A stretch of 56,721 nt of DNA, taken from positions 1-56,721 of the forward strand of contig NZ_AUCH01000022.1 in the NCBI RefSeq assembly GCF_000429665.1, written 5' to 3'. The notes under the pieces were generated by a model. The model saw nothing but the letters and a program-made list of their open reading frames with translations. It was not told the DNA's origin and did no database searches. Shown one piece after another: positions 43,973 to 52,830 of this stretch. The stretch's first letter is position 1. Every line of letters starts with the position of its first letter. Source of the stretch: Azovibrio restrictus DSM 23866. Its GTDB lineage: Bacteria; Pseudomonadota; Gammaproteobacteria; Burkholderiales; Rhodocyclaceae. The position numbers and the translations under genes are program-made.

Positions 43973-44096
43973 CCTGAAAACCTCGGGGCAAGCCCGGAGG
44001 CCCCGGGCAGACGCAGGAAAACGCCGGGCACCGCTCCCCGGGCTGGCGTCTCCGGCCGCGCCGGCGGCCGGGGCTGCGGCATCAAGGTGCGCGGGT

Positions 44097-44819
44097 TCAT
44101 GGGGCCAGGCGGCAGATCAACATGATGTTGGCGAACGGTTTGCCCTGGTTCATGGGCATGTTCCGGACCTGGAAGCCCAGGGCCTGGAGCAGCGCGACCC
44201 ATTCGCCCAGGGGGCGGCAGTAGAGGCGCGGCAGGCGGTGGCCGCGGACGAAAGTGACCGCCTGATCCACCCAGTTGCACAGATGGTGGGGCAGGCCGGC
44301 GGCAGCGTCGCCGACCCGGGTCAGGAACAGCCCCCCGGGCGGTAGGGCGCGGCGGATACGCTCCAGGACATCCTGCTGCCCTTGGTGATTGAAGTAATGC
44401 AGGGCGTCGAGGATGGTGATCACGTCGGCCTGGCCGAAATCCGCCTGGCACATGTCCCCCTGCTCGATGCGGACCAGGGGATGCTCGGCCCCGAAGGCCA
44501 GGCGGGCCCGGTCCACGTCCTTTTGCATCAGTTCGATGCCGCGCAGGCTGAGGGCCTCGGGGGGCGGGGCCCAGTCCGCCGGCCACTCGCCCCGTTCGTA
44601 GAGGCGGCGGGCGGCCAGCAGCCAGCCGAACAGGCTGCCCTGGCCGCAGCCCAGATCGAGGAAATGGCCCCGGGCCGGAAAGATGCCCTGGCGCAGCAGT
44701 TCCCGGAAGATGCAGTCGGAAGACAGCTTGCCCCGGGCATAGTGGTAGGCGAAGCGGCCGCTCTGCTTGAAGGGGAGGCTGGCTTCGTCCAGCAGGGTGG
44801 GAAGGAAGGCAGGGCTCAT
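44097..44819 (-). CDS. Class I SAM-dependent methyltransferase
   Basis: 240 aa. Motif I is FLDLGCGQG (53-61), with a Rossmann fold through ITILDALHYF and LPPGGLFLTRVGD. Clusters for aryl polyenes and flexirubins usually contain one such enzyme. APE-type pigments carry ring or O-methyl groups, so that step is the most likely one. The start overlaps the stop of the NodB-type deacetylase gene by 4 bp. Which methyl group it adds, as opposed to the membrane methyltransferase at 43430, cannot be told from sequence. Confidence 0.8.
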   Translation of the reverse strand: MSPAFLPTLLDEASLPFKQSGRFAYHYARGKLSSDCIFRELLRQGIFPARGHFLDLGCGQGSLFGWLLAARRLYERGEWPADWAPPPEALSLRGIELMQKDVDRARLAFGAEHPLVRIEQGDMCQADFGQADVITILDALHYFNHQGQQDVLERIRRALPPGGLFLTRVGDAAAGLPHHLCNWVDQAVTFVRGHRLPRLYCRPLGEWVALLQALGFQVRNMPMNQGKPFANIMLICRLAP

Positions 44820-45622
44820 GGACAGCTTTCCTGGAGGGTGACCGGATGCAGCTGCCGGGCGGCCAGCTGCTGCAGCAGACGGGGCAGGACGGGCAGGAGC
44901 ACCGCCTGGCCGTTGCCGGTACGGGCGGCGTTGCCGTCATGCAGGAGCAGGATGTCGCCGGGCCCCAGTCCCCGTTCCAGGCGGGCCAGGACCTGCTCCG
45001 GCTCACCCTGGCGGGTGTCGTAGGCACGCCGGGTCCAGGCCGCCAGGCTCAGGTCCAGGGAAGCCAGCACCGGCTCGAGAAAGGGGTTGCGCAGGCCCGC
45101 CGTGGCACGGAAGAAACGGGGCGGCTGGCCGGTGATCTGGGCCAGGGTGTCCTGGGCGGCGGCAATGTCGGCCCGCATCCGCCCCGGGCCGAAGGTGGCG
45201 AAGGCCCATGAGTGGGCATCCCCGTGGTTTTCCACCCGATGGCCCCGGGCCACGATTTCCCGGCACAGGGCGGGGTGGGCCCGGGCGCGCCGGCCGATGC
45301 AGAAGAAGCTGGCCCTGACCCCGGCTGCATCGAGGCAGTCGAGCACCCGGGGGGTGACTTCCGGATCGGGTCCGTCGTCTAGGGTCAGGGCCACCTGGCG
45401 GCGTGCCACTGCGGCGGCGGGCAGCCGGGTGAGCGTGGGGCCCAGCAGCGCGCAGCGGGGCAGCAGGCCGGCCAGGGTCAGCAGGGCGTGGTTGGCCCCC
45501 AGGACGCCCACGGCCCAGGGCCAGAGCCCGGGAGCTGCCAGCAGGCCGCAGGCGGCAGCGCCGTGCAGGACGAAGCTGGCTTGCAGGATGGGGCTGGGAT
45601 GCCAGGGTCTGGGCATGGGCAT
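44816..45622 (-). CDS. NodB-type polysaccharide deacetylase
   Basis: 268 aa. Two hydrophobic segments at about 12-60 anchor it in the membrane, followed by the NodB domain: TLDDGPDPEVTPRVL (D82, D83), NHGDAHSW (H133 and H137 as metal ligands) and LLLHDGN near the end. The enzyme would remove an N-acetyl or similar acyl group, possibly from an N-acetylated sugar on the lipid anchor. The ATG at 45622 (or 45616) follows the hydrolase stop by 5 bp. The longer open frame upstream belongs to another frame of the hydrolase gene. Confidence 0.82.
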   Translation of the reverse strand: MPMPRPWHPSPILQASFVLHGAAACGLLAAPGLWPWAVGVLGANHALLTLAGLLPRCALLGPTLTRLPAAAVARRQVALTLDDGPDPEVTPRVLDCLDAAGVRASFFCIGRRARAHPALCREIVARGHRVENHGDAHSWAFATFGPGRMRADIAAAQDTLAQITGQPPRFFRATAGLRNPFLEPVLASLDLSLAAWTRRAYDTRQGEPEQVLARLERGLGPGDILLLHDGNAARTGNGQAVLLPVLPRLLQQLAARQLHPVTLQESCP

Positions 45623-45627
45623 CTTCC

Positions 45628-46281
45628 TCAGACGCTGGCGGCCCGGGCCTGGAAGAACTCCAGGAAGCCTTCCCACAGGGGCTGCCAGGCGGACCAGTCG
45701 TGGCCACCCGGCAGCGTCAGCCTGCTGGCGGGCGGGAAGCGTTCGGCCAGGGGCGCCATGCCGCTGGCGAAACGGTCTTCCCGGCCGTAGCCGATGAAGG
45801 CGGGCAAGGGCAGGGGGGCGGCCTTGAGCCAGTTCCAGACCCGGAACTCCGGGTCTTCCAGCTCCTCGGGGCTGGGCTGCCACGCCTCCAGGCCGCCGGC
45901 CTGGACGATGCGCTGCCGGGTGATCCGGCTGCCGGGGTAGGGGGCCAGCAGGCAGAGGCCGTCGACGCTGCCCGGGTAGTCGGCCGCGTGGCACAGGCTG
46001 AGCAGCCCCCCCAGGGAAATTCCGCCCAGCCAGATCTGCCGGTAGCCGGAGCGGGCCGGGGCGATCACCTGCTGCTGCAGGGCGGCCAGGGCGCTGCCGC
46101 CGGAAATGGCGGCCAGGTCCAGGTCCACGATGCACAGGTCCAGGGCCAGCTGCCGGCGGCGCACCGCCTCGGGCAGGCCCTGGGCGACCATTTCCCCGGC
46201 CTTCATGCAGGCTCCGGGCAGCAGCACCGCCAGGGCGGGGTGGCCCTGGGTCTGGTGCCAGGTTTGCAGCAGCGTGCTCAT
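45628..46281 (-). CDS. Alpha/beta hydrolase
   Basis: 217 aa. The nucleophile elbow is GISLGG (S89), with a probable acid in GREDRF and the histidine in GGHDW near 193, a complete alpha/beta hydrolase triad without a signal peptide. It starts with a 4-bp overlap of the MMPL exporter stop. Within the pigment operon it may act as an editing thioesterase, an esterase on the lipid anchor or an acyl-transfer helper. The substrate cannot be predicted. Confidence 0.78.
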   Translation of the reverse strand: MSTLLQTWHQTQGHPALAVLLPGACMKAGEMVAQGLPEAVRRRQLALDLCIVDLDLAAISGGSALAALQQQVIAPARSGYRQIWLGGISLGGLLSLCHAADYPGSVDGLCLLAPYPGSRITRQRIVQAGGLEAWQPSPEELEDPEFRVWNWLKAAPLPLPAFIGYGREDRFASGMAPLAERFPPASRLTLPGGHDWSAWQPLWEGFLEFFQARAASV

Positions 46282-48617
46282 GGGGGGCTGGACCGGGGTG
46301 AGAACATGGCGGCCAGGAGCAGCGCCAGCACCGCCCCGGGGCCCACCGTGACGCCGATGGCGTGCAGGACGGGCACGGACGACAGGGCCAGGGTGCCGAA
46401 GCCGATGGCGGTGGTGAGGTTGGCGACCCCCATGGAGGTGAGGGTTTCCGGGTCCAGGGGGGCCTGGGGCCGGGCATGGTCGAAGAACAGGGCGTAGTTG
46501 GAGCCCACCGCGACGATCAGCAGGATGCCGATCAGGTGCAGGAGGTGCAGCCGTTCGCCCTGGAGATGCAGGGCGGCGATGACCAGGGGCACGGTCAGGG
46601 CGATCGGCAGCAGGGTGCCCAGCAGGCCGCGCAGGGAGCGCAGGGTCAGGCCCAGGAGCACGACGATGAACAGGATGCCGAGCAGGGACAGGCGCAGGGC
46701 CTCGTGCAGGTAATCCTGGTACAGGTGCTCGAACTCCCCCTTCATGTCGATGAACAGGGCATCACTGCCGGCCAGGGCCGCGCGCACCTGGTCGGCGGGA
46801 ATACCCAGGCTGTCATCCCCGGGCCGCGGATGCAGGGGCAGCAGCACACTCCAGCCCTGGGGGCGTTCCAGCATCAGGGCGTCCACGGCCAGGGCCAGGC
46901 TGCTGCCTTCCAGGTCGCGGCGCTGCAGGTAGGCCTGCTGGCGGCTGGCGGCCACGTCGTCCAGGAAGGGCTGCAGCTTGTTGGCATTCAGGGGGGAGTC
47001 GGCCAGGGCCGGGCCGAGGCGGGCCTGCAGTTCGTCCCTCCCGGGCAGGGCGGCCTGGCGCCGGGCCTGGGTGGCCTGGCTGGGCAGGAAGCGGGCCGGG
47101 CTGTCGTAGGCGCCGATGACGCCCCGGGCCACCAGCCCGTCCAGGAGGGCGCCGGTGCGTTCGGCGGCGGCCAGGGCGCTTTCCTGGTCAGGGCCGCTGA
47201 GCACCACCAGGTAGCGGGAATCGGGGGCGGACAGGTCGGCCCGCAGCTGGCCGTCCTGGCGCGCCTCCTCGGCGCTCACCGTGCTCAGGGCGGAGAGGTC
47301 CGGGTGCCACAGGTGTTCCCGCTGCTGCACCAGGTAGGCCGTGGCTGCCAGGGCCAGGGCCAGGGTGGGCCAGCGCAGCAGGCGCAAGACCGGGATCGCC
47401 ACGCCCATCCGGGGCCGGGCATGGCAGGCGGGAACCGTGGCCACCAGGGGAGCCGCCAGGTCGGGGAGGAGATAGCGGGTGACCAGGGCCGCCGTCAGGA
47501 TGCCGCTCAGGGCGTAGAGCCCCAGCTGGGCCAGGCCGGGGAAGCCGGAGAACACCAGGGTGCCGAAGCCCACCACGCTGGTCAGGACGCCCAGCCGTAT
47601 GGTGGGCCAGAAGCGGGCGCGCCAGACCGACAGGCCCTGGCGGCCGGACTGGATGAAGTAATAGGTGGAGTAGTCCACCGCCTCGCCGATCAGGGCGGCG
47701 CCAAAGCCCACGGTGATGCCGAACACGGTGCCGTAGGCCAGGCTCACGGCAACGATGCCGGCCAGGGTGCCGCTCAGCACCGGCAGCAGCCCCATGGCCA
47801 GGAGCTTGAAGGAGCGGTAGACCCAGAACAGCACGGCCATGATCGCCAGGGTGCTGATCAGGGAGAGCCGGGATACCTCGTCCTTGATCTTGGCCCGGGC
47901 CTGCACCGCGAACAGGCCGGGGCCCGAGAGTCGCAGCTCCATGCCTTGCAGGCCCTGCTCCCGGGCGGCCGCGGCGAACTGGGTGCGCACCTCTGCGATG
48001 GCGTGTTCCTGGCCGTCGGTGTCGGAGCCCTGGGCCCGGGTCTGCACCAGCAGCATCGCCCGTTCCCCGTCGCGGGAGGCCCACACCCCGGCCCGGGTGG
48101 CCGGCTGGCTGCTGCCCCCCAGGCCGCTCAGCAGGGTGGGCAGTTCCCCGGTCGGGTCGCGGGTCAGGAAGGGCTTGAAGAGCATCCCGGCGGGCGAGGC
48201 CAGGAGGGCGATGCTCTCCCCGATGGCGGCCTCCAGCCCCGTCGTGGTGAACCGCTCCGGGGTGACGGCCGGGCTGAGCAGGTAGCGGTAGCGGAGCAGC
48301 AGGTCCCGGTCCTGGTCCAGGTGCTCCATGGCGCCGTTCTGCACCGAGACGAAGGCCGGCAGCCCTTCCAGGCGGTGGCGCAGGTCCCGGGAGAGGGCGG
48401 CCCGCTGTTCCGGCGCACCGCCGCCGATGGAAAGCATCAGCAGGCGGGATACGGCGCCATCCTTGAGCTGCTCCACCAGCACCTGCTGCGCGGGGCTGGG
48501 GTGGGAGGGCAGGAAGAAGCTCATGTCGGCCGTGAACCGGGTGTTCCAGACGATGCTGGCGCCGGCCAGCATCGCCAGCAGCCATAGGGAAAAACTGAGC
48601 AGGGGGTGGCGCTTCAT
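46278..48617 (-). CDS. MMPL/RND-family lipid exporter
   Basis: 779 aa with the MMPL layout: an N-terminal helix, a ~200-residue periplasmic domain, a helix bundle (FGAALIGEAVDYSTYYF is the proton-relay-type segment), a second periplasmic domain and a second helix bundle. Exporters of this family in APE and xanthomonadin loci move the pigment lipid across the inner membrane, with a LolA-like carrier taking it to the outer membrane. ATG 48617 has GAGGT upstream and overlaps a 45-codon frame by ATGA. Confidence 0.86.
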   Translation of the reverse strand: MKRHPLLSFSLWLLAMLAGASIVWNTRFTADMSFFLPSHPSPAQQVLVEQLKDGAVSRLLMLSIGGGAPEQRAALSRDLRHRLEGLPAFVSVQNGAMEHLDQDRDLLLRYRYLLSPAVTPERFTTTGLEAAIGESIALLASPAGMLFKPFLTRDPTGELPTLLSGLGGSSQPATRAGVWASRDGERAMLLVQTRAQGSDTDGQEHAIAEVRTQFAAAAREQGLQGMELRLSGPGLFAVQARAKIKDEVSRLSLISTLAIMAVLFWVYRSFKLLAMGLLPVLSGTLAGIVAVSLAYGTVFGITVGFGAALIGEAVDYSTYYFIQSGRQGLSVWRARFWPTIRLGVLTSVVGFGTLVFSGFPGLAQLGLYALSGILTAALVTRYLLPDLAAPLVATVPACHARPRMGVAIPVLRLLRWPTLALALAATAYLVQQREHLWHPDLSALSTVSAEEARQDGQLRADLSAPDSRYLVVLSGPDQESALAAAERTGALLDGLVARGVIGAYDSPARFLPSQATQARRQAALPGRDELQARLGPALADSPLNANKLQPFLDDVAASRQQAYLQRRDLEGSSLALAVDALMLERPQGWSVLLPLHPRPGDDSLGIPADQVRAALAGSDALFIDMKGEFEHLYQDYLHEALRLSLLGILFIVVLLGLTLRSLRGLLGTLLPIALTVPLVIAALHLQGERLHLLHLIGILLIVAVGSNYALFFDHARPQAPLDPETLTSMGVANLTTAIGFGTLALSSVPVLHAIGVTVGPGAVLALLLAAMFSPRSSPP

Positions 48618-48751
48618 CCGCTGACCTCGATCCTGCACGGGGGCGCCATGGCCGCGCCCGGGCTCTTCCGGACGGGGGGCGGCGGCGGGCAGGTGATGGC
48701 GGGCACGGCCGCTGCCGTGCAGCCGGGTTGGGGGCCGGGGCTGGGCTTCAT
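48614..48751 (-). CDS. Possible 45-aa coupling ORF between the LolA-like and exporter genes
   Basis: A 45-codon frame, Pro-rich with three Cys (MKPSPGPQPGCTAAAV...), begins with an ATG overlapping the LolA-like stop (ATGA) and ends with a TGA overlapping the exporter ATG (ATGA). It therefore fits exactly into the operon's overlap chain. It has no recognisable domain and no clear ribosome site. It could be a real peptide, a device that carries ribosomes to the exporter start, or chance. Confidence 0.35.
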   Translation of the reverse strand: MKPSPGPQPGCTAAAVPAITCPPPPPVRKSPGAAMAPPCRIEVSG

Positions 48752-49314
48752 TTGGCGGGAATCGGCTCGATGTTGAGCAGGGAGCGGTCGCCGTCGGCCT
48801 GCAGGTATTCGATGCTGAGAATCTGGTTGCGGCTGCCCGTCACCACGATGCGCTGGATGAGGCTGGCGATGCGCTGGTCGCTGGGGAGCAGGGTCAGGGT
48901 CCATTTTTCCGGCTGGCCCGAGAGGTGCAGCAGGTAGCTCTTCTCCAGGGCGCTCCGGTCCCCGGCCAGGGTGCTGCGGATGCTGTCGACAAAGGCCCGG
49001 GCCTCCGGCTGCTGGCTCAGGCTGATGGAGAAGCGCTGCTTGTCCCGCTCGATGCTGAGGGTGTCCCGGTCGAGCAGCAGGAGTTCGGGCCTGGGGGTCA
49101 GGGTGCGTTTTTCCAGCCGGTCCGGGGGCAGGTAGGTCATTTCCCCGGTGGCCACGATGGGGCGGTCCAGCACGGCCAGGAACTTCTTCTCGGTAAACCG
49201 GGCCTTGCCGCCGGGATGGCTGGCCAGGCCCTGCATCAGCTGGGCGATGTCGAAGGCCCCCTGGGCCCAGGGGGCAAAGCTGAGGGCCAGGAGCAGGAGC
49301 AGGTACTTACGCAT
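48748..49314 (-). CDS. LolA-like outer-membrane carrier protein
   Basis: 188 aa. Signal peptide MRKYLLLLLALSFAPWAQG (to about 19), then a LolA-type beta-barrel half: ARFTEKKFLAVLDRPIVATG, YLPPDRLEKRT and an ADGDRSLLNIEPI end. LolA-like proteins of aryl-polyene clusters shuttle the lipid-linked pigment through the periplasm, next to the MMPL exporter. The start at 49314 is set by the signal peptide; it overlaps the acyltransferase stop by 8 bp. Cys is absent, so it is not itself a lipoprotein. Confidence 0.8.
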   Translation of the reverse strand: MRKYLLLLLALSFAPWAQGAFDIAQLMQGLASHPGGKARFTEKKFLAVLDRPIVATGEMTYLPPDRLEKRTLTPRPELLLLDRDTLSIERDKQRFSISLSQQPEARAFVDSIRSTLAGDRSALEKSYLLHLSGQPEKWTLTLLPSDQRIASLIQRIVVTGSRNQILSIEYLQADGDRSLLNIEPIPAK

Positions 49315-50215
49315 GGGTTTGCCAGAAATCGAAGAAGTTGAACCAATTGTAGGGGGCTTGCCGGCAGTATTTTTCCAGGCAGCGGGCATAGGCCTGGATG
49401 GCCGCTGCGATGGCCGCTTCTCGCCCGGAGCGGGTGATGCCGGTGAAATCCGCCAGGGGTTCGAAGTGCAGCTGGTAGCGGCGCCCCCCCAGGTACAGCC
49501 CGGTCATGAAGAACACCGGGCGGCCCAGCATGGCCGCCACGCGGAAGGGCCCCAGGGGAAAGCCGGCGGGCTGGCCGAGGAAGTCCACCGCCAGGGTGGG
49601 GTCCGGGCCCAGGCTGCGATCCGCCAGCATGCCCACCAGGTGGCCCTGGTCCAGCCGGTCCCGGGCGGCCAGCATGGAATCCAGCTGGCCCAGGGGCAGG
49701 ATGTCCGCCGTGGACCGGGGGTTGATGGCCGCCAGGGTGGCGTTGATCTTGCGGGCGTTTTCCTCGTACATGAGCATGCTGACCCGGAGTCCGGCCTGGT
49801 CCCGGCCCATGGCCCGCAGCACCTCGAAACTCCCCAGGTGGGCCCCGATCAGCAGGGCTCCGGGCTGTCGCGCCAGGGCCGCCCGCAGGGCGTCGGCACC
49901 GTGCACCGTGATGTCGAAGCGCTCGAACTGGCCGTTGAGCAGGTAGATGCGGTCATGGATGGTGCTGGCAAAACTGAACACATGGCGGTAGCAATCCCGC
50001 CAGCCGGGCCGGCGTCCCAGGACCCGCCCCAGGTAAAGGCGGCTGGCGGCCCGGGCGCGGGGGGAAAACAGGGTGAAATAGGCGGCGATGCCATGCAGCA
50101 CCAGCCGCCCCAGGGCGCGCCCGAAGGTCAGGGAGAGCCAGACCATCAGTTTCAGGAGCGGCAGATTGCTGCGTTCCTGCTGCTGCTTCCAGTCCCCGGC
50201 GGCGGGCGGGCTCAT
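49307..50215 (-). CDS. LpxL-like lysophospholipid/lipid acyltransferase
   Basis: 302 aa. It is a lauroyltransferase (LpxL/HtrB) type enzyme: the catalytic motif GAHLGSFE (H126-x4-E131), a membrane-anchoring N-terminus, and the YNWFNFFDFW C-terminal block. In APE loci such an acyltransferase is believed to move acyl groups onto the anchor lipid. It is the second acyltransferase of the locus besides the PlsC at 37307. It overlaps both neighbours (4 and 8 bp). Confidence 0.83.
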   Translation of the reverse strand: MSPPAAGDWKQQQERSNLPLLKLMVWLSLTFGRALGRLVLHGIAAYFTLFSPRARAASRLYLGRVLGRRPGWRDCYRHVFSFASTIHDRIYLLNGQFERFDITVHGADALRAALARQPGALLIGAHLGSFEVLRAMGRDQAGLRVSMLMYEENARKINATLAAINPRSTADILPLGQLDSMLAARDRLDQGHLVGMLADRSLGPDPTLAVDFLGQPAGFPLGPFRVAAMLGRPVFFMTGLYLGGRRYQLHFEPLADFTGITRSGREAAIAAAIQAYARCLEKYCRQAPYNWFNFFDFWQTHA

Positions 50216-50532
50216 GGGCGGCCTGCCGCTGCCGGAGGAGGCGTCAGGCTGCCGCAGGCCACCTCCAGGGAGCCGTGCCGGACTGCAAAGACCCAGCCAC
50301 CCCTGGCCCCCGGCCGCAGCAGGAAATCCAGGCGTGTCCCGGGCCCCACCGGGGCCAGGAACTTGGCCTGGCCTACCTGCCAGCGCCCCGGGGCTGGCGC
50401 CGCCAGGCTGGCGGCGAACAAGAGGGCCTGATCCAGGAGCAGCACCCCGGGCACGATGGGCCGCCCGGGGAAATGGCCGGCGAAGGCCGGGTGATCCGTG
50501 GGCACCTGCCAGGTGAAAGTCCGTTCAGTCAT
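50212..50532 (-). CDS. apeI: ApeI-like small 3-hydroxyacyl-ACP dehydratase
   Basis: 106 aa single hot-dog domain. The FabA/FabZ active site reads HFPGRPIVPGVLLLDQAL, with H20 as the catalytic histidine and D34 where FabZ has Glu. It dehydrates 3-hydroxyacyl-ACP intermediates. With the ApeP-like enzyme it would generate the polyene double bonds. It overlaps the ligase gene by 8 bp and the LpxL-like gene by 4 bp. Confidence 0.83.
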   Translation of the reverse strand: MTERTFTWQVPTDHPAFAGHFPGRPIVPGVLLLDQALLFAASLAAPAPGRWQVGQAKFLAPVGPGTRLDFLLRPGARGGWVFAVRHGSLEVACGSLTPPPAAAGRP

Positions 50533-51862
50533 GGCGTTTCCGGGCTGCCAGGAGGGCCAGCAGCTCCTGGCGCGGCAGTTTGCCGGTGCTGTTGCGGGGC
50601 AGGGATTCCAGGAGGATCAGGGGGCGGGGCAGGAACACCGGGTCCAGGCGCTGGCGCAGGCCATCCAGCAGCTGGCGGGCATCCAGCCCCGGGGCCACGG
50701 CGAAGGCGGCCAGGCGGGTGGTGCCCCGTTCGTCGCTCGTCTCGGGCAGCAGGAAGGCCCCGTCCCGGACGCCGGGCAGGGCGCAGATCTGGTGGTTCAG
50801 GTAGGCCAGGGAGGTGCGTTTGCCGGCAATGTTGATCAGGTCCCCGTGCCGGCCGTGCAGGAGAAAGCGCCCTTCGGGCAGCACTTCGATCAGGTCCCCC
50901 AGGGGAATCCGGCCTTCCACGTGCCGGCCCAGGGCCCAGGTCTGTTCCCCGGCCTGCTCCAGCTCCACCCCGCTCAGCAGTTCCCAGGCGGGGCCTGCCG
51001 TGGTGCGGCGGCTGGCCAGCTGGCCGCTCTCGGTGGAGCCGTAGATTTCCAGCAGGGGAGCCTGGCAGCTGGCTTCGGCCCGGGCGGCCAGGGCCGAGGA
51101 CAGGGGGGCCGTAGCCGAGAGCAGCAGGTCCACGGCCGGGAGGGGCACTTCCGCATCCAGCAGGGTGGCCAGGTGGAAGGGGGTGCTGACCAGCAGACGG
51201 GGCCCGGGCACGGCCTCCAGGGCGGCGCAGATATCCTGGGGGTAGAAGGGTTTGCCCGACCAGAACGGGCAGCCCCCCTGCAGGGCCAGCAGGAAGGTGG
51301 ATTCGAAGCCGTAGCTGTGCTGCACCGGCACGGTTCCCACCAGGGCATGGGGATGGCGGTCCAGGCCCAGGCGTTCGGCTTCGGCCCGGCCATTCCAGAC
51401 CAGTTTGCCCCAGGTCTTGCAGTGCGCCTGGGGCAGGCCGGTGGAGCCGGAGGTGAACAGGATGGCGGCGAGCTGCTCGGCGGCAAACTCCGGGATGGCA
51501 TGCACATCCCCGCTCGGGGCCTGGGTCAGGTCGGGGTAGTCCAGGCTGGGCAGGCCCACCGTGTCGAACGGGGTGTCCCGCAGGCAGAAGGTGCCCGGGT
51601 AGTCCGCCTGGATGCGCTCCAGGGTGGCCGCCGCATGGGAAGCCGGCTGCAGGCTCACCTTGCCCGTGAGCAGGCAGGCGGCAAAGCCGACGGCAAAACG
51701 GTAGCGGTCCTGGCAGACGTTGAGCAGCCATTTTCCCGGCGGCAGCTGCCCGGCCAGGACCCGGGCCTGGGCCAGGAACTGGCGGACGCTGACCGGGCCG
51801 TCGGGGGTCCAGGCCAGGGTATCGTCCAGGCCGTGCCGGGAAAGGAGGGGCAGGTGTGTCAT
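50525..51862 (-). CDS. apeH: ApeH-like aryl-ACP ligase (AMP-binding)
   Basis: 445 aa adenylate-forming enzyme. Motifs: LFTSGSTGLPQAH (135-147), EIYGSTESGQLASRRT, GRHGDLINIAGKR, and the catalytic C-terminal lysine in NSTGKLPRQEL. It is shorter than typical CoA ligases, as in ApeH. It should activate hydroxybenzoate, the product of the chorismatase at 36286, and load it on the ACP. The gene overlaps the COG4648 membrane protein stop by 4 bp. Confidence 0.84.
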   Translation of the reverse strand: MTHLPLLSRHGLDDTLAWTPDGPVSVRQFLAQARVLAGQLPPGKWLLNVCQDRYRFAVGFAACLLTGKVSLQPASHAAATLERIQADYPGTFCLRDTPFDTVGLPSLDYPDLTQAPSGDVHAIPEFAAEQLAAILFTSGSTGLPQAHCKTWGKLVWNGRAEAERLGLDRHPHALVGTVPVQHSYGFESTFLLALQGGCPFWSGKPFYPQDICAALEAVPGPRLLVSTPFHLATLLDAEVPLPAVDLLLSATAPLSSALAARAEASCQAPLLEIYGSTESGQLASRRTTAGPAWELLSGVELEQAGEQTWALGRHVEGRIPLGDLIEVLPEGRFLLHGRHGDLINIAGKRTSLAYLNHQICALPGVRDGAFLLPETSDERGTTRLAAFAVAPGLDARQLLDGLRQRLDPVFLPRPLILLESLPRNSTGKLPRQELLALLAARKRHD

Positions 51863-52524
51863 GGGTGCTGGAGGGGTCCGGTTTTGCGCCGGCCTTCCCG
51901 GTAGGCCCGGATGACCATGGCGATGCTGGGACGCTCCTCCGGGGGTAGGGCCGTCATGCGCCAGAAATGCTCGACCAGGAACATCAGGGCCACCAGGGGG
52001 CCGGTGAGCAGGTTGGCATGGATGGACCAGAGGGTAGGGGGCGCGAGCCAGAACAGGAGGGTTGATAGCAGCGCGTTGCCAAAGAAGAAGCAGGTCCAGG
52101 CCAGGGTCACCTGCCGGGTGTAGCGGGCGTTGCGGGCGGAGATGCCCTGGGGAAACAGGATGCGGGCGAACTGGGTGACCAGGGGCTCGCCGGGGCCCAG
52201 CAGGCTGCGGCCGAACAGCAGGCCCAGGGCCAGGTGGGCGCCCAGGTGCTGGACGTAGTAGAGCAGGGCCACGTTCTGTCGCAACTGGGGCCAGAGCCAG
52301 GTCAGCAGGCCCAGCAGCAGGGCGCTGCCGAGCAGGGCCACGGGCAGCCTGACCTGGCGCAGGAACATGGCGGCCATGAGCAGGAAGGGGGCGGTGCCGA
52401 CGAAGGTGCTGAAATCCGGGTTGCCGTGACCGGTGCTGCCGTAATGGGCCGCCAGCGCGAAGAGGGCGAGCAGGGCCAGCAGGGCCCCAGTCTTGAGCAG
52501 CCGGGCTGGCGGCGTGGCGGTCAT
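51859..52524 (-). CDS. COG4648-like membrane protein of the APE locus
   Basis: 221 aa with about six membrane helices and a conserved-looking central block FARILFPQGISARNARYTR followed by VTLAWTCFFFGN. It resembles the predicted membrane proteins (COG4648) found between ACP and ligase genes in aryl-polyene clusters. The function is unknown. It overlaps the ACP gene and the ligase by 4 bp each, so its stoichiometry with them may matter. Confidence 0.78.
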   Translation of the reverse strand: MTATPPARLLKTGALLALLALFALAAHYGSTGHGNPDFSTFVGTAPFLLMAAMFLRQVRLPVALLGSALLLGLLTWLWPQLRQNVALLYYVQHLGAHLALGLLFGRSLLGPGEPLVTQFARILFPQGISARNARYTRQVTLAWTCFFFGNALLSTLLFWLAPPTLWSIHANLLTGPLVALMFLVEHFWRMTALPPEERPSIAMVIRAYREGRRKTGPLQHP

Positions 52525-52805
52525 TTGCTGCGCTGGGCGGCGATATGGGCGGTCAGCGCGCGCAGGGAGGCGAAGATGCGGACGTTGTCCTCGTTGTCGG
52601 AGCGGAGCTGGAAGCCATAGCGCTTGGAGACCACCAGGGCCACTTCCAGCACGTCGATGGAGTCCAGGCCCAGGCCTTCGCCGAACAGGGGCGCGTCGGG
52701 CTCGATTTCCGCCGGGGCCATTTCCAGGTTGAGGGCGTTGACGATCAGTTCGGCGACTTCGGGCAGCAGGGCTTCGACAGTTTCCGGGGAGAGGGATGCA
52801 GACAT
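52521..52805 (-). CDS. Acyl carrier protein (first of two)
   Basis: 94 aa. Four-helix ACP with the phosphopantetheine serine in GLGLDSIDVLE (S49). A long acidic helix follows (VALVVSKRYGFQLRSDNED). ATG 52805 is chosen because the ACP domain begins at about residue 8; the open frame upstream does not look coding. It carries the growing chain for the APE ketosynthases. It overlaps the COG4648 gene by 4 bp and follows the ketosynthase by 25 bp. Confidence 0.88.
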   Translation of the reverse strand: MSASLSPETVEALLPEVAELIVNALNLEMAPAEIEPDAPLFGEGLGLDSIDVLEVALVVSKRYGFQLRSDNEDNVRIFASLRALTAHIAAQRSK

Positions 52806-52830
52806 GTGGTTTTCCGTGGTGATCGGGGCT

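Noticed and set aside
46362..48587. 741-codon open frame on the plus strand
   Set aside because: Antisense shadow of the MMPL exporter; low-complexity Gly/Gln composition and no start signal.
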